Below are positions 35,957-48,754 of a stretch of DNA of 64,000 nt, piece by piece (within the stretch, counting starts at the first letter, position 1; each line of letters opens with the position of its first letter). The DNA is from Drechslerella dactyloides (Eukaryota; Ascomycota; Orbiliomycetes; Orbiliales; Orbiliaceae), in NCBI GenBank assembly GCA_020064725.1, contig JAGTWJ010000017.1, positions 3,906,001 through 3,970,000 of the forward strand, read 5' to 3'. The notes beneath the pieces were generated by a model. It saw only the letters and a program-made list of their open reading frames with translations, was not told where the DNA came from and ran no database searches. Made by a program: the position numbers and the translations under genes.

Positions 35957-38900
35957 CTATTTCTTTCCCAGAGTACCAACTGGTTCGCCGGCCTCTTCCA
36001 GAGCGAGTCGCTGGCTCAAGCTTAAAGAGCCCGGTTCTTTAGCTAGAAGAGTTTCTTTAACACTCTCCGGACCGACTTCTGTAAGTACAAGTCCGTTCCC
36101 GCTAATGATACCTGGATCAACAACGCCGAGACGTTGGTCGGGTCTTCCGACGACGCTTTCGCTCGGCAGGCCCTTAGCTTCAACCGTCGCTGCCGTTTCT
36201 TCGGCGATTGTAGATGAGTACCGCGGTCCAGAGTTTAAAGTAATTGGACCTTTTCGCGGAGAACTCGAGTGTGTTATTGTAGGAGCTGTGGGGGAGTAGC
36301 TTTTGACACCAGGGAGAGCTGTGATTGGGTTTGTTCCAAAAGAGTATGCACTTGAGCCGGACGCATATTTCGGAAGCGAGGTTGAGAGAACTGACGTCGA
36401 GTTGTAGCTGTTCCAGCTTGGTGATGAGACCGCTTGGGCGGCATCGAGAGCGAAGCTTTTGTTGCCTAGGCTTGACGGAAAGTTTTGTACGATGGTTCCG
36501 TGCCATGGTTCAGGTTTTACGGCGTTGCTTTCCACCTTTTTGGGACGGGGACTTGGTGATTTCTTATTATAGCTCCCGTATTTGGGTGTAGAGGACCCGC
36601 TTCGAGAAGCTTTCTGTTCTCGTTTCGGTTTGGTGCTCATTGAGGATGGTAAAGCATTTTTGCTTAATGCTTCCGTGGTTGCTTCCAAAACCGCTTCAAC
36701 AGAAGTTGGCGAAAGGATAGATTTCTTTTGAGCTTCGCTTCGGGCTTGAGTCGTTGTAGGTTGGTTAGATTTCTCGGTCGTGTTAGATGATGTAGGACTA
36801 GGTCTGCCGCTTACTACCTCTTTTGGAACATCGTCTTGGACTTGCTCCGGAGCAGCCAACTGCTCCTCGATAGCTGATGCAGACATGGCGTGCCGGGGAG
36901 GAATCGAGATCGGCATGCTGCTTCCATATGGGGACGACTTTTGCACCATCTCGGACGATGGTCGAACGAGAGGGGTTTTGCGGGAAGCGGTAGCAGCGAC
37001 TGGCGGAGCTAGGGATGGCACGGCCTTCGCATTTAATTCCGGATCCAGAGTCAGATCGCTTTTCGAAGTTACCGACGAGGAGGCGGAGCTATCCTTGATA
37101 TCTTCGTCCGGTATGTCGTACTTCGTCACGCTCCGTCTCCGGAAACCAGATCCAATGGGAAGGTTGCCACTTGCCGCAGCTCCACCTTGGTTGGAGCTAC
37201 TGGCAGATATCGAAGATGATAGCATCTCCAAGGTGGGAGCGGTTACTAAGTCCAGGCTGCCAGACGCCCGTCTAGTAACAACATTGGTGGGTACAGTAGG
37301 GGCCGTTGACGATCCATGTGAGGAAGAAGGGCGAGGGGGTGCAGCAGGGTCACGCCACGAGCCGCTGGTCCCCCCAAAACTATTTCTCGGGAATGACGAT
37401 GAGAGATATGACTCTGAAGTCGATGAGCCCCGGGATATACCAGCTTGTTGGTAAGCCTGAATATATGCAAGTGTGTCTGCAACAGATCCACCCGCTCTAC
37501 CGGCTCCAAAAGGAGCAGGTATGGGCAGTCCGGGAGCACTCGGAGGCGGTGGAGGCGGTGGCGCTAATGGCAAGCCGAGGCTCATGACTGAGTCTTCTAA
37601 TGACCCGCTTGTAAACTCAGGCGGGGCTGTTGGAGGATCGTAAGGAAGTTCTTCGTCAAGGTCGAACACGTCTTCCTCCATACTATCTTCTGATATCGTA
37701 GACTTCGAACTACTCATTACCGCTGCTGGCTCGGTTAAAGGTTTTGTAGGTACCCAATCAGGATCCTCTGGTCCCTTACTTGGCTTGGCAGCGGTTGACG
37801 TTGCAATCCCTTCGAGTTGTTCTATCGCATGATACCCGGCGTCTTGGACTGGCGATTTCAACGATTCTTTATTCGACGGAACTTTGAATTCAAGATAGTC
37901 TGATTCCGAATCGGTATCGTAATCGACGCTGAGCGCGGCAGATTCTGTCTTCAATCGTTCCTTTTCTTCGGGTTCCATAGGAACTTCCTCTCCATCTGGC
38001 TTAACACGAAACCAGTCTCCTTCTATCTCCAGTTGGAAGACAACCCGTTTATTTTTCTTTGTTTTGTGATCATTTACACTACTCCTCCTGCTGCTATCCT
38101 TTGCACTTCCGCTAGCCCAACTCGAGGTGCTCTTCAAACTACCCGGAAGAGGCACAACGACTCTCTCATTCCCTTCTAAGGCTTTGAGAGCAGAGGCCGA
38201 CAGAATTTGGGTTGCCTGTGCTTGTGGCGATGACAGCAGTGATTGTATTTTGGGCGAATTAGGAAATGGAGCAACTGGTGAAATCGCAGGAGAAGGCATC
38301 CGTTGCCTGCCATCATTGTTACCCGCGTCAGAAGGCGGTTTGATAACGATTTCAGGCTTGCTCGCATCTTCTTTTGCGTCTAGATGCGAAACCAGCTTGT
38401 GCTCGGGCTGAGCAGAACCATCAGGCTTTTGAGATTCACTCTCAGTAGCCTCGGACCCTGAGGTAGAACCATCGGTTTGGTCAGCCACCAGCTTTTTGAG
38501 CCCGGATGATTTGACGGGTGCAGCGCCTGGGGCTGGAGTGAGAGGTAAGTAACCGGGGATGTTGCCGATAACGTTCTTAGTCGTCAAACTGTAATAACTT
38601 CGAGGAGACCCAGACGCCACAGAGTGACCATTAGCCATCGCCTGTTTCCTGCGTTTTCGTCTCATATGGTCATCTCGTAGTCGCTTTTCGTAAATCAGGA
38701 GTTCCATTTCCTTTGTTCTCTGAAAGTATGCGATATCCTGCTTGATCTGGTCTCGCTTCTGGGCTAACAGTTCCTGCAGTTCTTCGTCTTCCGAGTCGCT
38801 GTCTTCGATATAAGGGGCACCACTCTTTGGATTTGGAGGTGATGCCGGTGATTCCCCGTTTGGCACGGCCGGGCCAGGCCGGTCTCCAGATCTCATGTTT

Positions 38901-39511
38901 GTGGTCGGCACCGGCTCCCGTGATTTCGCAGATGATCCAGATGGTGGTGAGTTAGCTTTCGTGCCTAGCGTGTAGCGTTAGCAGGATGTTGAGACTAAAA
39001 AATGTTCTCATGGACCGAGATTCCGTTTCTAGGTACCATTGTCTTGAGCAGGCTTTTTAACCTCACTCTTGATATCGGACTGCGATTCTGTTGGGGATTT
39101 GGCAGCCATATCCAAGATTTCCGACGCTCCTTTTCCGGCTTGATCGACTGGTCCTGTAGGAGATGTGAGTGGTAAGGGAACAAAATCACCGGTCGAAGAT
39201 CCAGGTTTCGCCCCAGCCAGCGGAAGCCTCAGATCTGATATATTCGCTGGACCGGATCGTGGGGGCGGTTGTAACCCATTGGGAGCGCCATCCTTCTGGG
39301 TGTTCAAATCCTTGGATTCAATGCTGCCAGCACTGCGATTCCTGTCATCTGAGCAGTTCCCCACATTCTCGAGAGGCCTACCAGAGTTCTTCCCGAGCGG
39401 CTGCCGAGGGATGCCATCGACTGAGACCTGCTCCGATCCAGCGGCAGCAACAGCCTTCCCTCCATTTACAAACACGTCTTCGCCAGGCAAAACCGGGGGA
39501 TGCATCACCAT
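35957..39511 (-). CDS. Large disordered protein with a PP1-docking (RVxF) motif
   Basis: Two exons (39511-39037 and 38964-35957; intron 72 nt with a CTAAC branch) give 1160 residues. Almost the whole chain is Ser/Pro/Thr-rich and low in order. One predicted helical or coiled stretch lies near residues 210-270 (EELQELLAQKRDQIKQDIAY and a basic RRKRRKQ). Near residue 465 sits NKRVVFQLEIEGDWFRV, whose KRVVF fits the RVxF motif that docks on type-1 protein phosphatase. A run of seven or more prolines occurs near residue 625. Such scaffolds in fungi include Bni4 and other Glc7 regulators, but I cannot assign it to one. It is likely a PP1-targeting or polarity scaffold; this is inference. Confidence 0.85.
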
Positions 39512-42500
39512 ATCACGCGGGCCCTGATCGGCCCTCAGGAAAACTGGCAGTATAGCAATGATGGCGTTTTCCGTTTCCGGACCGAACAGCGATGCAGCGG
39601 TCGCGCGCGACGAATCAATTAGGAGGAGAGAGTCGAGCAGGTGATCAATTCGTCTTGGTTTTTTCTAAAATCGAACAGCAGCAGCAGCAGTGACGTTGCT
39701 GTTGTCAGCGTGGCTGACGTCGGCGGTGAGGTAAACAAATATGGAACGAAGATGTAGCGATTGACGTGGATTGCAGGCCGGTTCTCGAAGCTGTCATTCT
39801 AGGCGGCGCGAAAGCAGCTGAACGGGCAAACGAAGCAGCAAAGGTCGCGGAGGCCACGGCTCAATTGGGAAGGATCCGGGAGCGCTTCCTTGAGTCCCTG
39901 GAGCTTCCGAGAGCGAAGGGGACAGCTGTGCAGAGGACTGCCTCCACGAGTACCCGATGTGGTCCGCCTGGGAGCTCTGTCCGGTTTGTCCGTTCGTTCG
40001 TGCGCTCGTTTGCTCGCCCCGAAAGGTAACGTATCGCTTCTCGACTATCTCCCTCAGGCCTCGCAGACCAATCGACGTGTCATCGGAGCAGGCAGGAATG
40101 AATTTTCGACCCTACGTGTACAAATGAACGCTCCTTTTAGCCCGAAATGCAGATTTGATGGCAATAGCAGTACCACGGGACGTGGCGCTCGGACAAGGTT
40201 ACAATGAAACGGCGTCTGATTGGTCGTTTGCCGGAGGCCGGGTGCTGCAGGGCGAACAGCCCGAACGCATGTAACTTGGGCGGGATGGGTCGCTGTCCAA
40301 TGCGGTACGGGCAGCCTGAGAATAGGGCAATCGACGAAGAACGAGAGGGCCTCGTCGGAAGTCGTGTGATGAGAGGTCAAGCAGGTCGAAGAAGGGTGGA
40401 GGGAGAGGAAGGAAACGGCGGGTGGCGGAGAAAGTTCGGTCGACGTTCGAGCTAAAAAGCTGGTTTGGAGCCGAACTCTCATTTACGTTCGCCCGGTCCA
40501 TTGGCAAACATCCACCACAGAACCAGCACCGCAGGATGGCGAAGATGCCAGAATATCAGGCCCGCCTGCAGAGGTACCTTCCTTCGACGGCCGGTCAGGC
40601 AAGGACGCTTCCTTGTCGCAGTTCATGTTTGTCCAGAATCGAACCCCATTCAAGAACTTATCGACAAATCCCACTCTTCCTTCAATTCGGACTCTACGCG
40701 GGACACAATCAGAGGCATGCGAGTTCAGAGTGGGGCGATTGCGCTCCGTAGGTGGCCGCCTTCGTACCCCGTCTGCTGCCCACGCTCACAAGTGCCCGCC
40801 GGCCCGTACGTATCGCCATTAGCTGGATATGCTTGCAGAGGAGAATGCTAACAGCGGTTTGCGGAGGCCATGTTCAGGGCGACTGGCAAATGACAGCCTT
40901 GCTGAGGTTAACAGCCCTGCCAATTACTTAGTTCTGAATATGCTGGTTGCACAAACGGGCATTCTCGATCTCGTGGGCAGGTCCCTGAACGGATTTTCCC
41001 AGTTGTCGGGGCTGGTGAGCTCCTAGGCAGGGTAGAATGTTGAAGGGTCGGCCCCCACGGCCCCGGGTTGGCCAACCACTTTCCAAGTGGGCTGGTTCCT
41101 AGACCAAAGCCGGGTTCACAGGAAAGATCATCTGATCGATTGCAAGGTCGACTGTCCCAGTTCTACTTCGAGTGACTTATCTCGAGCTCCCACCGAAGCT
41201 CAGTAAGGAAGAAGAATGCCACATCACGACTTGCAAAAAGTGTCTACCAATGTTCTGCTACACCGAGCGCCCCATTGCAATGCGTGAAACAAACAATGCG
41301 TGTTGGCCAATCACCGCATGCATGAAACGTTGTTCAAAGGCTGCTGCTGAGCCCGTCAAGAGGTATCAGCCCAAACTACAAAAGGCTTAGTATCCAGGGT
41401 CGCGGAGGCACAAAGCCCACCAAAATTTACATTACCAAATCGGCACTCGCGACCTTGGAAGAGGTACAATGCAACCCCCAATTTCCGAATACAATCGTCA
41501 TTGAATGACCAGTCCTGGGGAAGTACAACTCTGGCAGCTAGTTTACGCCTGAAACGACGGGCGGATATACCCCACGTTTTGCGCCTCAAGATTCATATAT
41601 GCACGTCATGCCCCCCCAAAATACGTAGGTACTTGCGAACTCCACGCGGCATACTGACTAATGTCGAAGCCGAGTTAACTTTACCCCAGAGCTTACTTCT
41701 TGGGGGCGCAATGGCTTGAAGAATTTGTGCCTCATACGCCTTGGTTTTTGAGGAGAGTACCATAAGATAGTTTTCGGAAGGGTCACATGAGCTGTTGGTT
41801 TCTGAAATTGGCAGGCGGCCTATTTGAGATTGAATACCACCAGTGCAGTGTTCACCGTCATACATACATAATAAGTTGAGAGTGATTGAGCTTACTGTGT
41901 TGAGCCGTGGTAATATTGAAGCATATGAGGATAGTAGTCTCGAGGCCAGACTTGCGAGGATAGTATACATAGATAGGTATTTGGCCAGTGGCTTTGGAGC
42001 TCGACCAGGAGCGCGCGTTAACCGTCTTTGCATAGCCGGAACCAAGGCAAAGCGGGATTGAAAAGCTCCAGGCGGACTGCAGAGCCGAGGTAAGAAACGC
42101 ATTCCAGAATGATTAGAATATATAGATACAGACGACATAGGTTGCAGTTTTCATCCAAACAAACCATACTATAACGGAATTAGGACAATCATCCGGCATA
42201 TATATGCATACATGCCTCATAGAATTGCGTATTGCCTTGTAAGCTTCTTTCCTTATCCCAGCTTTCAATCCAACGCTGAAGCAATCTAATATGTCATGAG
42301 TAACAACCGCCAGATCCATATTATAACATTGTTGTACTCCATCTATTATCCTCTTCTAATACTCAGTGTCCTACCGGCATAAAGATATAATTAAGGTTGG
42401 TGAGATCTTTAAAACCGACAATATATATCCCGCCGGCTGATCTGCCGGTGTTCTTGAACGTATAACTGAGGTGAGATTGATTGAATCAGAGTCCAATTAC

Positions 42501-45500
42501 GAGTGGGTCGAGACCAGGTGAGACTGACATGTATACATTTCCAACATTATCTCACAGCTGGTATCTGGCGGCTTATACCTACTTCGACATTTGCTTTTAC
42601 AGATGCATGCACATACACGCGTATATGCGTGTGTACGGACACATGTACTCCACGTTACCGCCCTCGCGTATAAGTTTCAAAACGAGATCTGACAGAGATG
42701 ATGGGTCCGCGCGCAAGCATGGGATAACTTCAGCAGATTGATCAAGTGACCGTCTGCTATCGATAAGGAACCGAACACCCGCACGTTCGTCCAAGACGGC
42801 TCGCTCGCAAGACGGCCTCCTGCATCGTCGATCCCTTACTTTCTTGGAGACGATATGACCCGTGAAACCTGCAGAGGTTGTGAGCGCTTAGATACATTAG
42901 TACACATTGCATATATTGATTACTCTCCTGGAATCGTATGCATTATATGCGGACTTATGAACTAGCGGCAGCGCCGTGTCTTCTCTATCTCGACTAACCG
43001 CGGCTCCGGTATGTTTGAATCGTTCCGAACGCCGTGCATATAAACACCATGCTGAACCGCAGACGGGAGAGCCAGAATACGGATGCAGGTTAAATACTCA
43101 ACTATCGACATCTGCCTAATATATGTGCACTGACTAGCCTGCAGTGATGCGCTACCCTGCCCCACTACAATATTTCCTGAAGAGATGCATGAACGGAGTC
43201 GACAGGCCAGAAAGAAACAACGGACCAACATCCACACCCTGGAGGCCTAAGAAGTGCACAAGGACCGTAGCTAAAGAACGAACTAGATGCGGTACCGACC
43301 CCACAGTATCCGCCGTTCGATATTAACTATCACCTTCGCGTCGGCTCCGACGGGACCGTACATAAGTATGATAGTATGTTTGTATGGTTTCCCTCGGTCA
43401 CTGTAATCAGGCCACATGCATGAGTCCGTGCGCAGCAATCTGAACAGCCATATTATTCAGCGGGCTCTTTGGGCCCACAGTCTTTTTCAATGCAATGATC
43501 CCTCGTGCACGCGTGGGATTCAAGTCGAGCAGGAGGCGCATCCTCCCTTTCGTATAACATTTCATGAGATATTACATGTATCACAGCTCATTTTCGGAGT
43601 CGGCGAGATTCATATCTGAATCATCGAAATGCTCCGTTTCCATTGAGGTCACGTTCTCGAAATTGATGATTGACCTTCCCCCTTCAATTACCAAGCATTT
43701 CTAAAGACTGTCTTGCTTTTTAGACTATTATTCCTCGGAACGTGGAACCCGGCAGGGTAGATGCGGACACGTCAACCAGAGTCTGGGATCCAGACCCTCG
43801 ATGATGACGTCCAGGGATACTAAAACTCAGACCCCATGTGCTTCCAGAATGAAAGCCATATTAGCCGCGCGCTGGGTGCGAACGAGAGCAGAGCGCAAGA
43901 GCCTCATCTGTCGCTTTTCTGCCAGAGCTTATCGCTCGATCCTGGGACGGGGTCCCAGCCTACCCATCACTAATCCGTTTTAAGAAGTGCTTTGGGCCAT
44001 TCGTGTTCAGATCGAAGACACGAAGGGTAGCCTGCCCGAGACCATTGAAACAACGTCGTATCCCTTCCTGAAGAAACAGTAGCACCGAGAAGATTGTGGA
44101 TACCCGGGCCATTCGGTTACGTATCGAATACCTGATGATAACAGCTCCTGATTCAGCGGGGACATTTCTGAAGACGGCGAATGCTCAGCTGAAGCTCCAG
44201 CCGCCAGACCATTAAACGTCAAGGGATTCAACCTGAGAATGAAGCTGAAGGAAGTTGATACTGCAAGTTGACAGGCTCGATTCAAGCGAGCAAGCCACAT
44301 AAATCGTAGCTGCGAGGTTCCTGTGAGTGACGTTGTTCCTGTGGGATCACCAGTTGGTATGAGCCAACCCCGTCGTGTCCCCGGACCACCCGGGAAGATT
44401 GGCGCTCGCTCGACGATTTGCGACTTTCGGCAGCCCTGTCCTCTTTATGGTCGACCAGGACGGCGAGGACCAACATGCCCAGCTGGTTTTGTCGAAATGG
44501 GAGATCGTTAGTGCTGACGCACGCCGAATGTGGTAATCCCAGTCACTCCAGCTTATGCAGTCAGCATTGAACATGACAGACGACAACGGCGGTCAACCGA
44601 AAGCAGCATCTACGTGGAATTTACATTCTTTCGGTGCTTCTGGATCTCTTCTCCGGAGTCCAGGTAGGTTGCGGTTTTGTGATCTTGTTCCTTCCTTTTC
44701 GCCCTAATGAATGTCAAGGGGCGAGCGTGCGCAAAGAACGGAAACAGACATGCGGTACTTCGTAGCGAGTATTATAACGTTATGAGACGTCAGATATTGA
44801 TATCATCTCGGCATGAATCTGGATCCACAAAACGAGAAACAACAACTAAGATCATACCACGGACGTTTGTGATAATAACATGCAGGTGATATCGCCCGAT
44901 ATGGCCGGTGCGTATCCTGAACGGGACGGTTCGAACGATCAGGAAGGGTGGCATGCATGTACCGTGCATGTCGCTACATCCGCACCTGCACCTGCACCTG
45001 ACGGACAAGCTATCGGTCAGGGCATATGCATTAACCACCAATATGTGACCGATCGTGAACCTTGCTGCTTGCACCTGTCCGAGGTTCTCTCATCCAACTC
45101 TTCGCTCTTCGGGATGGAATTAACGCATGTGCAGCTCGCCTGCCCGATCAAAGGTTTGCTGAAGTGCTGGCCAGTCGATGCGTGTGCATCAGCAGTAGAA
45201 AATAGAAGCCATGTCTGAAACTGCTGCGACAGCGGGACAGTGCGCAGTTATTTCCAGAAAAATTTGCCATTGATGGCGCAATTAACCTTGAAGAGGTTCC
45301 CGCTAAGCTTTATGAGAGTGGTGGTGAAGATGGTTTGGATTGGGCACTGCTGGTTCCCATTCCAGCTGCGGTGCCCGAGCCACAACATCTGGGATGTCTG
45401 GTGGGCCCGATTTGACCCCAGCGACAATTATAACTCGATCCTCGCCTTTTCAGCTCCAGCAGCCATGGAACTCTATCGGACGATACAGAAAGTCGACAAA

Positions 45501-45924
45501 GTACCGAGCGCGAGTTAGATCGTTTACCTAAACGGCCAAGGCTCCAAGGGCAAGCCCAGGTTAATGGGCCGGCGAGAGGCCCTAACGGCGCATCTTATTG
45601 ACCCCCCTCTTGCCATGGATCGCCGTATTTTTATTACTACGCATGTGGGATAATGAGACGCCTTCTGCAAGGTTGCGTAGCACAGCTAGCTGATAGCTGT
45701 ATCATATATTCGAGCTTTCGCAATTCTTTCCGACATCCAGTGGACATAGTTACTTATCATTCTCACCGTAAGGAAAAAATAAAGTACCTGGAAGGAAAGC
45801 AGTGCTCGTATTCGACAACTACCGTGGAGCCCTGAGATTGGTGGTGTATGTGAACTTTTAGCCCCGGCATCGATCTGTCCGCCACGGCAAAAACCGAAGC
45901 GAGCAGGCAAAGGAAAAAAGCAAA
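39512..45924. other. Gene-poor 6.4-kb intergenic stretch
   Basis: No gene could be supported. The first kilobase is promoter for the minus-strand scaffold gene. The longest frame is 181 codons at 41593-42138 (-), with an ATG but no recognisable domain. A protein-like frame without a start codon occurs at 45206-45417 (+) and is described separately. No tRNA was found by eye. Confidence 0.5.
45206..45417 (+). pseudogene. Possible terminal exon or gene relic
   Basis: An open frame of about 70 codons after a stop at 45203 has no ATG but reads like a real protein tail (EKFAIDGAINLEEVPAKLYE, then LDWALLVPIP), ending at TGA 45415-45417. A CAG at 45255-45257 would serve as a splice acceptor. I could not connect it to upstream exons; an ATG at 44573 (MTDDNGGQPK) with a GTAGGT donor is one candidate start, but the frames tried hit stops. 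It may be a decayed gene or chance. Confidence 0.2.
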
Positions 45925-46862
45925 ATGTCGATTTTGTCACTCCCGGACACCGTCGTTCACAGGATCATATATTTCTTAGCGAAGCCGGAGTTTGTCGCGA
46001 AGGAATCAGACCTGTCATCTATTGAATCGCAACCCGCTTACACCGCTTTGTCGACAGATCCACGGGACGCTTTCAATTTGATACGAACATGCCGTCGATT
46101 CCGCGATGTCTATTCTTCCGACAAAACTCGGGGAGGGTTCCTGCACTCATTCAAGCCGGAGTTCGAGAAGGTTTTTCGGCGAAGCCGGCGATTAGATGGG
46201 TCAGCTGTCATACCAGGTAGAATGTCCATCGTTATCGGCGTCCTTGACCAGTCGGACGGGAAGGGCCCGTATAAAACCCTCCCTTCCGCGTCGCCGAATC
46301 TGCACGACTTCCAAGAGATAATTCTCAACAAAGGACGCCCATCAATGCTTGGTGATTCATGCTTTTCCGGTTACGATCTCTCAATGTCGACGCAGCTGAC
46401 TGAGGTGCAAAAAGATCTGCTGCACGACCTTGGACGGAACTGGATTTCGATGTTCATGTCGGGCCACCTCTCGCTGGGCGATATTGGCGGGAAGGAGCAG
46501 GAGGTGCTCAATATTATGGAAAACTTGTCGAGCTTCATTGTGGGAGTGCTATGCTGCCATATGTGGAATGAAACCGGCCGGTTCACAATGCTCTGTCGGA
46601 CTCGGTTGAACGACTTTATGTTGCTTCACGGTATTGATGGCTTGTGGCAGGAGCAGCAAGGGTATCCGTTTGTTATCTTTGGGGCAACCAAATTGTGAGT
46701 CTCTCCGCGAGCTGGAACCCATTAACTTGCAGATTGTAAGCCATTAACAGCTATTTTTCTTCGTGTAGTTCGATAGCGCAGTCGATATATTCAGCCCTTG
46801 TCAACTCTGACTACGGGTCAATCAGGGACACAGGCGGGCATCCTCTATGGACAGGCTTGTAA
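45925..46862 (+). CDS. F-box-like protein
   Basis: Two exons (45925-46694 and 46769-46862) give about 287 residues. The start ATG begins MSILSLPDTVVHRIIYFL. The opening LPDTVVHRIIYFL followed by FNLIRTCRRFRDVY resembles an F-box helix pair, which would link substrates to a Skp1-cullin ubiquitin ligase. The rest is not recognised. The splice at 46695 joins ATKF to SIAQSIYSALVNS in frame. The 3' end is uncertain: TTG-TAA ends the frame at 46862, but GTAAGT there is also a good donor and another exon could follow. Confidence 0.62.
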
Positions 46863-47237
46863 GTATATCCGCTCAAACAAAAGCATGAGCAGGTCACTTC
46901 ACCAAGTTGTCATCTTAGCTAACGAGACTCATGCTGGAAACGCTAACAGCGGCCTGGAGACATGAACTCACCGAAGTCGCTGCATCTAACCTGTATACTG
47001 CAGCTCCTCCTGCACGTCACATTCGCCAAACCAACATCACTTATGTGTTGCACAACGTCTCCGCTCTATTTCACGCCTTCCTCGCAATGCATCATGCATT
47101 GTCTGCCGACTCCCCCAGCTTCTTCCATCAGCACTCCTCGCCTGTTGTCACGAATCTTGCATGCATTTTGCACGTATATCTATATCGACACCCCCTTTCT
47201 GACTCGTCTGGCCATCGATGCGTCGACATGGTTCCGC
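46863..47237. other. Convergent intergenic region
   Basis: 375 bases between the F-box-like gene (+) and TRS20 (-). An open frame runs from 46931 into the TRS20 3' end; it might be an extra F-box exon but shows no known domain. Confidence 0.4.
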
Positions 47238-47924
47238 TCAGAGGTACTTTTTGGCTGCAGCCTTGATCTTCTGATCAAAGGTTTGACTCCGGATGGCCAT
47301 GTTGACCTCATAAAACGGGTTCATTAGCGTCTTGCAATACAGGTCATACACGTCGGCGAAGAATTGTCGGATGGGTTCGTCGGATCGCGTATCGTGTACG
47401 AGTAGAAATTTGATATCTGTTTCATAACGCCTGGTATAAGCCGCTTCTGCATCGTTTCCGCAAACACACCTGCATTGCATCTATGCATGGTCTGCTGTCT
47501 ATTTTTGAAACCAGTAGTGCGAATTAAGGGAAAGGACTATACATACTTCCACCGGTCAAGAAGCATGATACCCAGGTATTGTTGAACTTATCAACGGTCT
47601 TGAGATACATTTCCTTGCTGGCCCACTGAAGATCCTCAATGCAGTCGAGGCTGGAATGTGCTATAAATTGGTTCATGTGCCGTTGTTCTTCGCGAAACTG
47701 CACGTGAAGCGCATGCGCTTTGTTGATTAGTGATCCGGGCGGAGTGAAAGCCTTGTCCGGCCTGTTGGGTTTGTTGAGAAGTCTTCGACGACAGGTTTGC
47801 GTCGTTCGCGTACCTTTGGGACGCCATCCCCGCCCTGCTTGAATGTTCCGAACTCAGCTTCGTAGAGAGGGTTGTCCTTCGTGCCAATGATAACAAAGTA
47901 GTAGCTTGTGGAGGACCCAGCCAT
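47238..47924 (-). CDS. TRS20: TRAPP complex subunit Trs20 (sedlin/TRAPPC2)
   Basis: Three exons (47924-47814, 47697-47547, 47416-47238) give 146 residues, close to human sedlin (140). The sequence follows the family throughout: YYFVIIGTKDNPLYEAEF, then HMNQFIAHSSLD, then MYLKTVDKFN, then KFLLVHDTRSD and LMNPFYEVNM, ending AAAKKYL. It is a longin-fold core subunit of the TRAPP vesicle-tethering complexes at ER-Golgi membranes. It diverges from the small membrane-protein gene, with 344 bases between starts. Confidence 0.94.
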
Positions 47925-48268
47925 GATGACGAGGGTGGTGACGACTGGCGACTGGCGAACTGACTTAGGAACTAGATGCGACGAGCGAGCTGGCGAAGAT
48001 GGATAAGAAGTATTCTCTTGTTACTGTTTTCCTTTAGGTAATGCGGTATGTGAGATTGGTAGGAGTGGGACGTTGGCAAGTGGCCTGAGCCGAGCGCGGT
48101 CTCATGGGCGAGGTCTTGGCACTCCCGACTCCCAAACAACGATTTTGCCGAACGTCACTTCTTCCCGAACGACAGAACATCCCTCCTCACGCCCGCCACC
48201 AACGACAGCTGCGACCTCCACCGAACTCCAGATACTCCGCGAATCAGATCAAACCAACTTAGGTCACA
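47925..48268. other. Divergent promoter of TRS20 and the 39-residue gene
   Basis: 344 bases between opposed start codons. No gene is seen on either strand. Confidence 0.5.
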
Positions 48269-48754
48269 ATGGCGTGCGTCTCCGTCCCTCTAACCGCTCA
48301 ATTCGCATGCTCGCGAGGCTGACAACTCCCGATACAACCGGCTTCTAGTGGCTTTGTTTACCGCCAGAACAACGTCCCCGAGTGGCAGCGTCTCCATCAA
48401 CGACACGATGGCCTTCGCACTTGGGTCAAAGTATGCTGCGACCATTGATACCGCTCTCGCCCTCTTTCAACGCTCAATTCGCAACCATCTGACGGTTCTC
48501 CGATATAATAGGGTCCCCGCGCGAAGATGATGCTGTATCCGTACTTTGTGATCCTCGGCCTCGGATTTGCTGGTACGTCCCCTCTTGGCAACTTTCGAAA
48601 TAGCGGGCCCGGTGTCATTTGAATGCCAAGAATGCATCCGACGTACGAAGGATGGATGCTTCAAGATAGAGCAATGCTGACATGCCAACGCTTCGATTCA
48701 GGCTCGATGTACGGTATGGGCCGAGCAGTCTTCAACAAGAAGACCTGGTGGTAG
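48269..48754 (+). CDS. 39-residue single-span membrane protein with a 5-nt first exon
   Basis: Three exons are read as 48269-48273 (ATGGC only), 48511-48572 and 48702-48754, 120 nt in all. The first donor is GTGCGT and the acceptor is TATAATAG. The product starts MAGPRAKMM, has one hydrophobic helix (LYPYFVILGLGFAGSMYGM) and ends in GRAVFNKKTWW. A short basic start, one helix and a basic/aromatic tail are typical of small accessory subunits of mitochondrial inner-membrane complexes, but I cannot name it. If the first exon is wrong, the ATG at 48527 still gives a 32-residue version. The close divergence from TRS20 supports a real promoter here. Confidence 0.62.

Noticed and set aside
40620..40680. 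A tRNA-like T-arm (GGTTCGATTC on the minus strand)
   Set aside because: The flanking bases do not pair as a T stem and no acceptor stem or anticodon arm could be found.
41172..41390. A Cys-rich 72-codon frame as a secreted peptide
   Set aside because: It starts at GTG, has no signal peptide and no upstream ATG in frame; the cysteines look accidental.
41593..42138. A 181-codon minus-strand frame as a hypothetical gene
   Set aside because: It has an ATG but no domain, no signal peptide and irregular residue use; in a 6-kb gap one frame of this length can occur by chance.
44573..45417. A multi-exon gene joining MTDDNGGQPK at 44573 to the protein-like tail at 45206-45417
   Set aside because: The joins tried between the GTAGGT donor at 44664 and downstream acceptors ran into stops or gave no recognisable protein.
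46931..47266. Separate gene of 111 codons after the F-box-like gene
   Set aside because: It starts at a non-ATG or splice-like position, runs into the end of TRS20 on the other strand and has no known domain.
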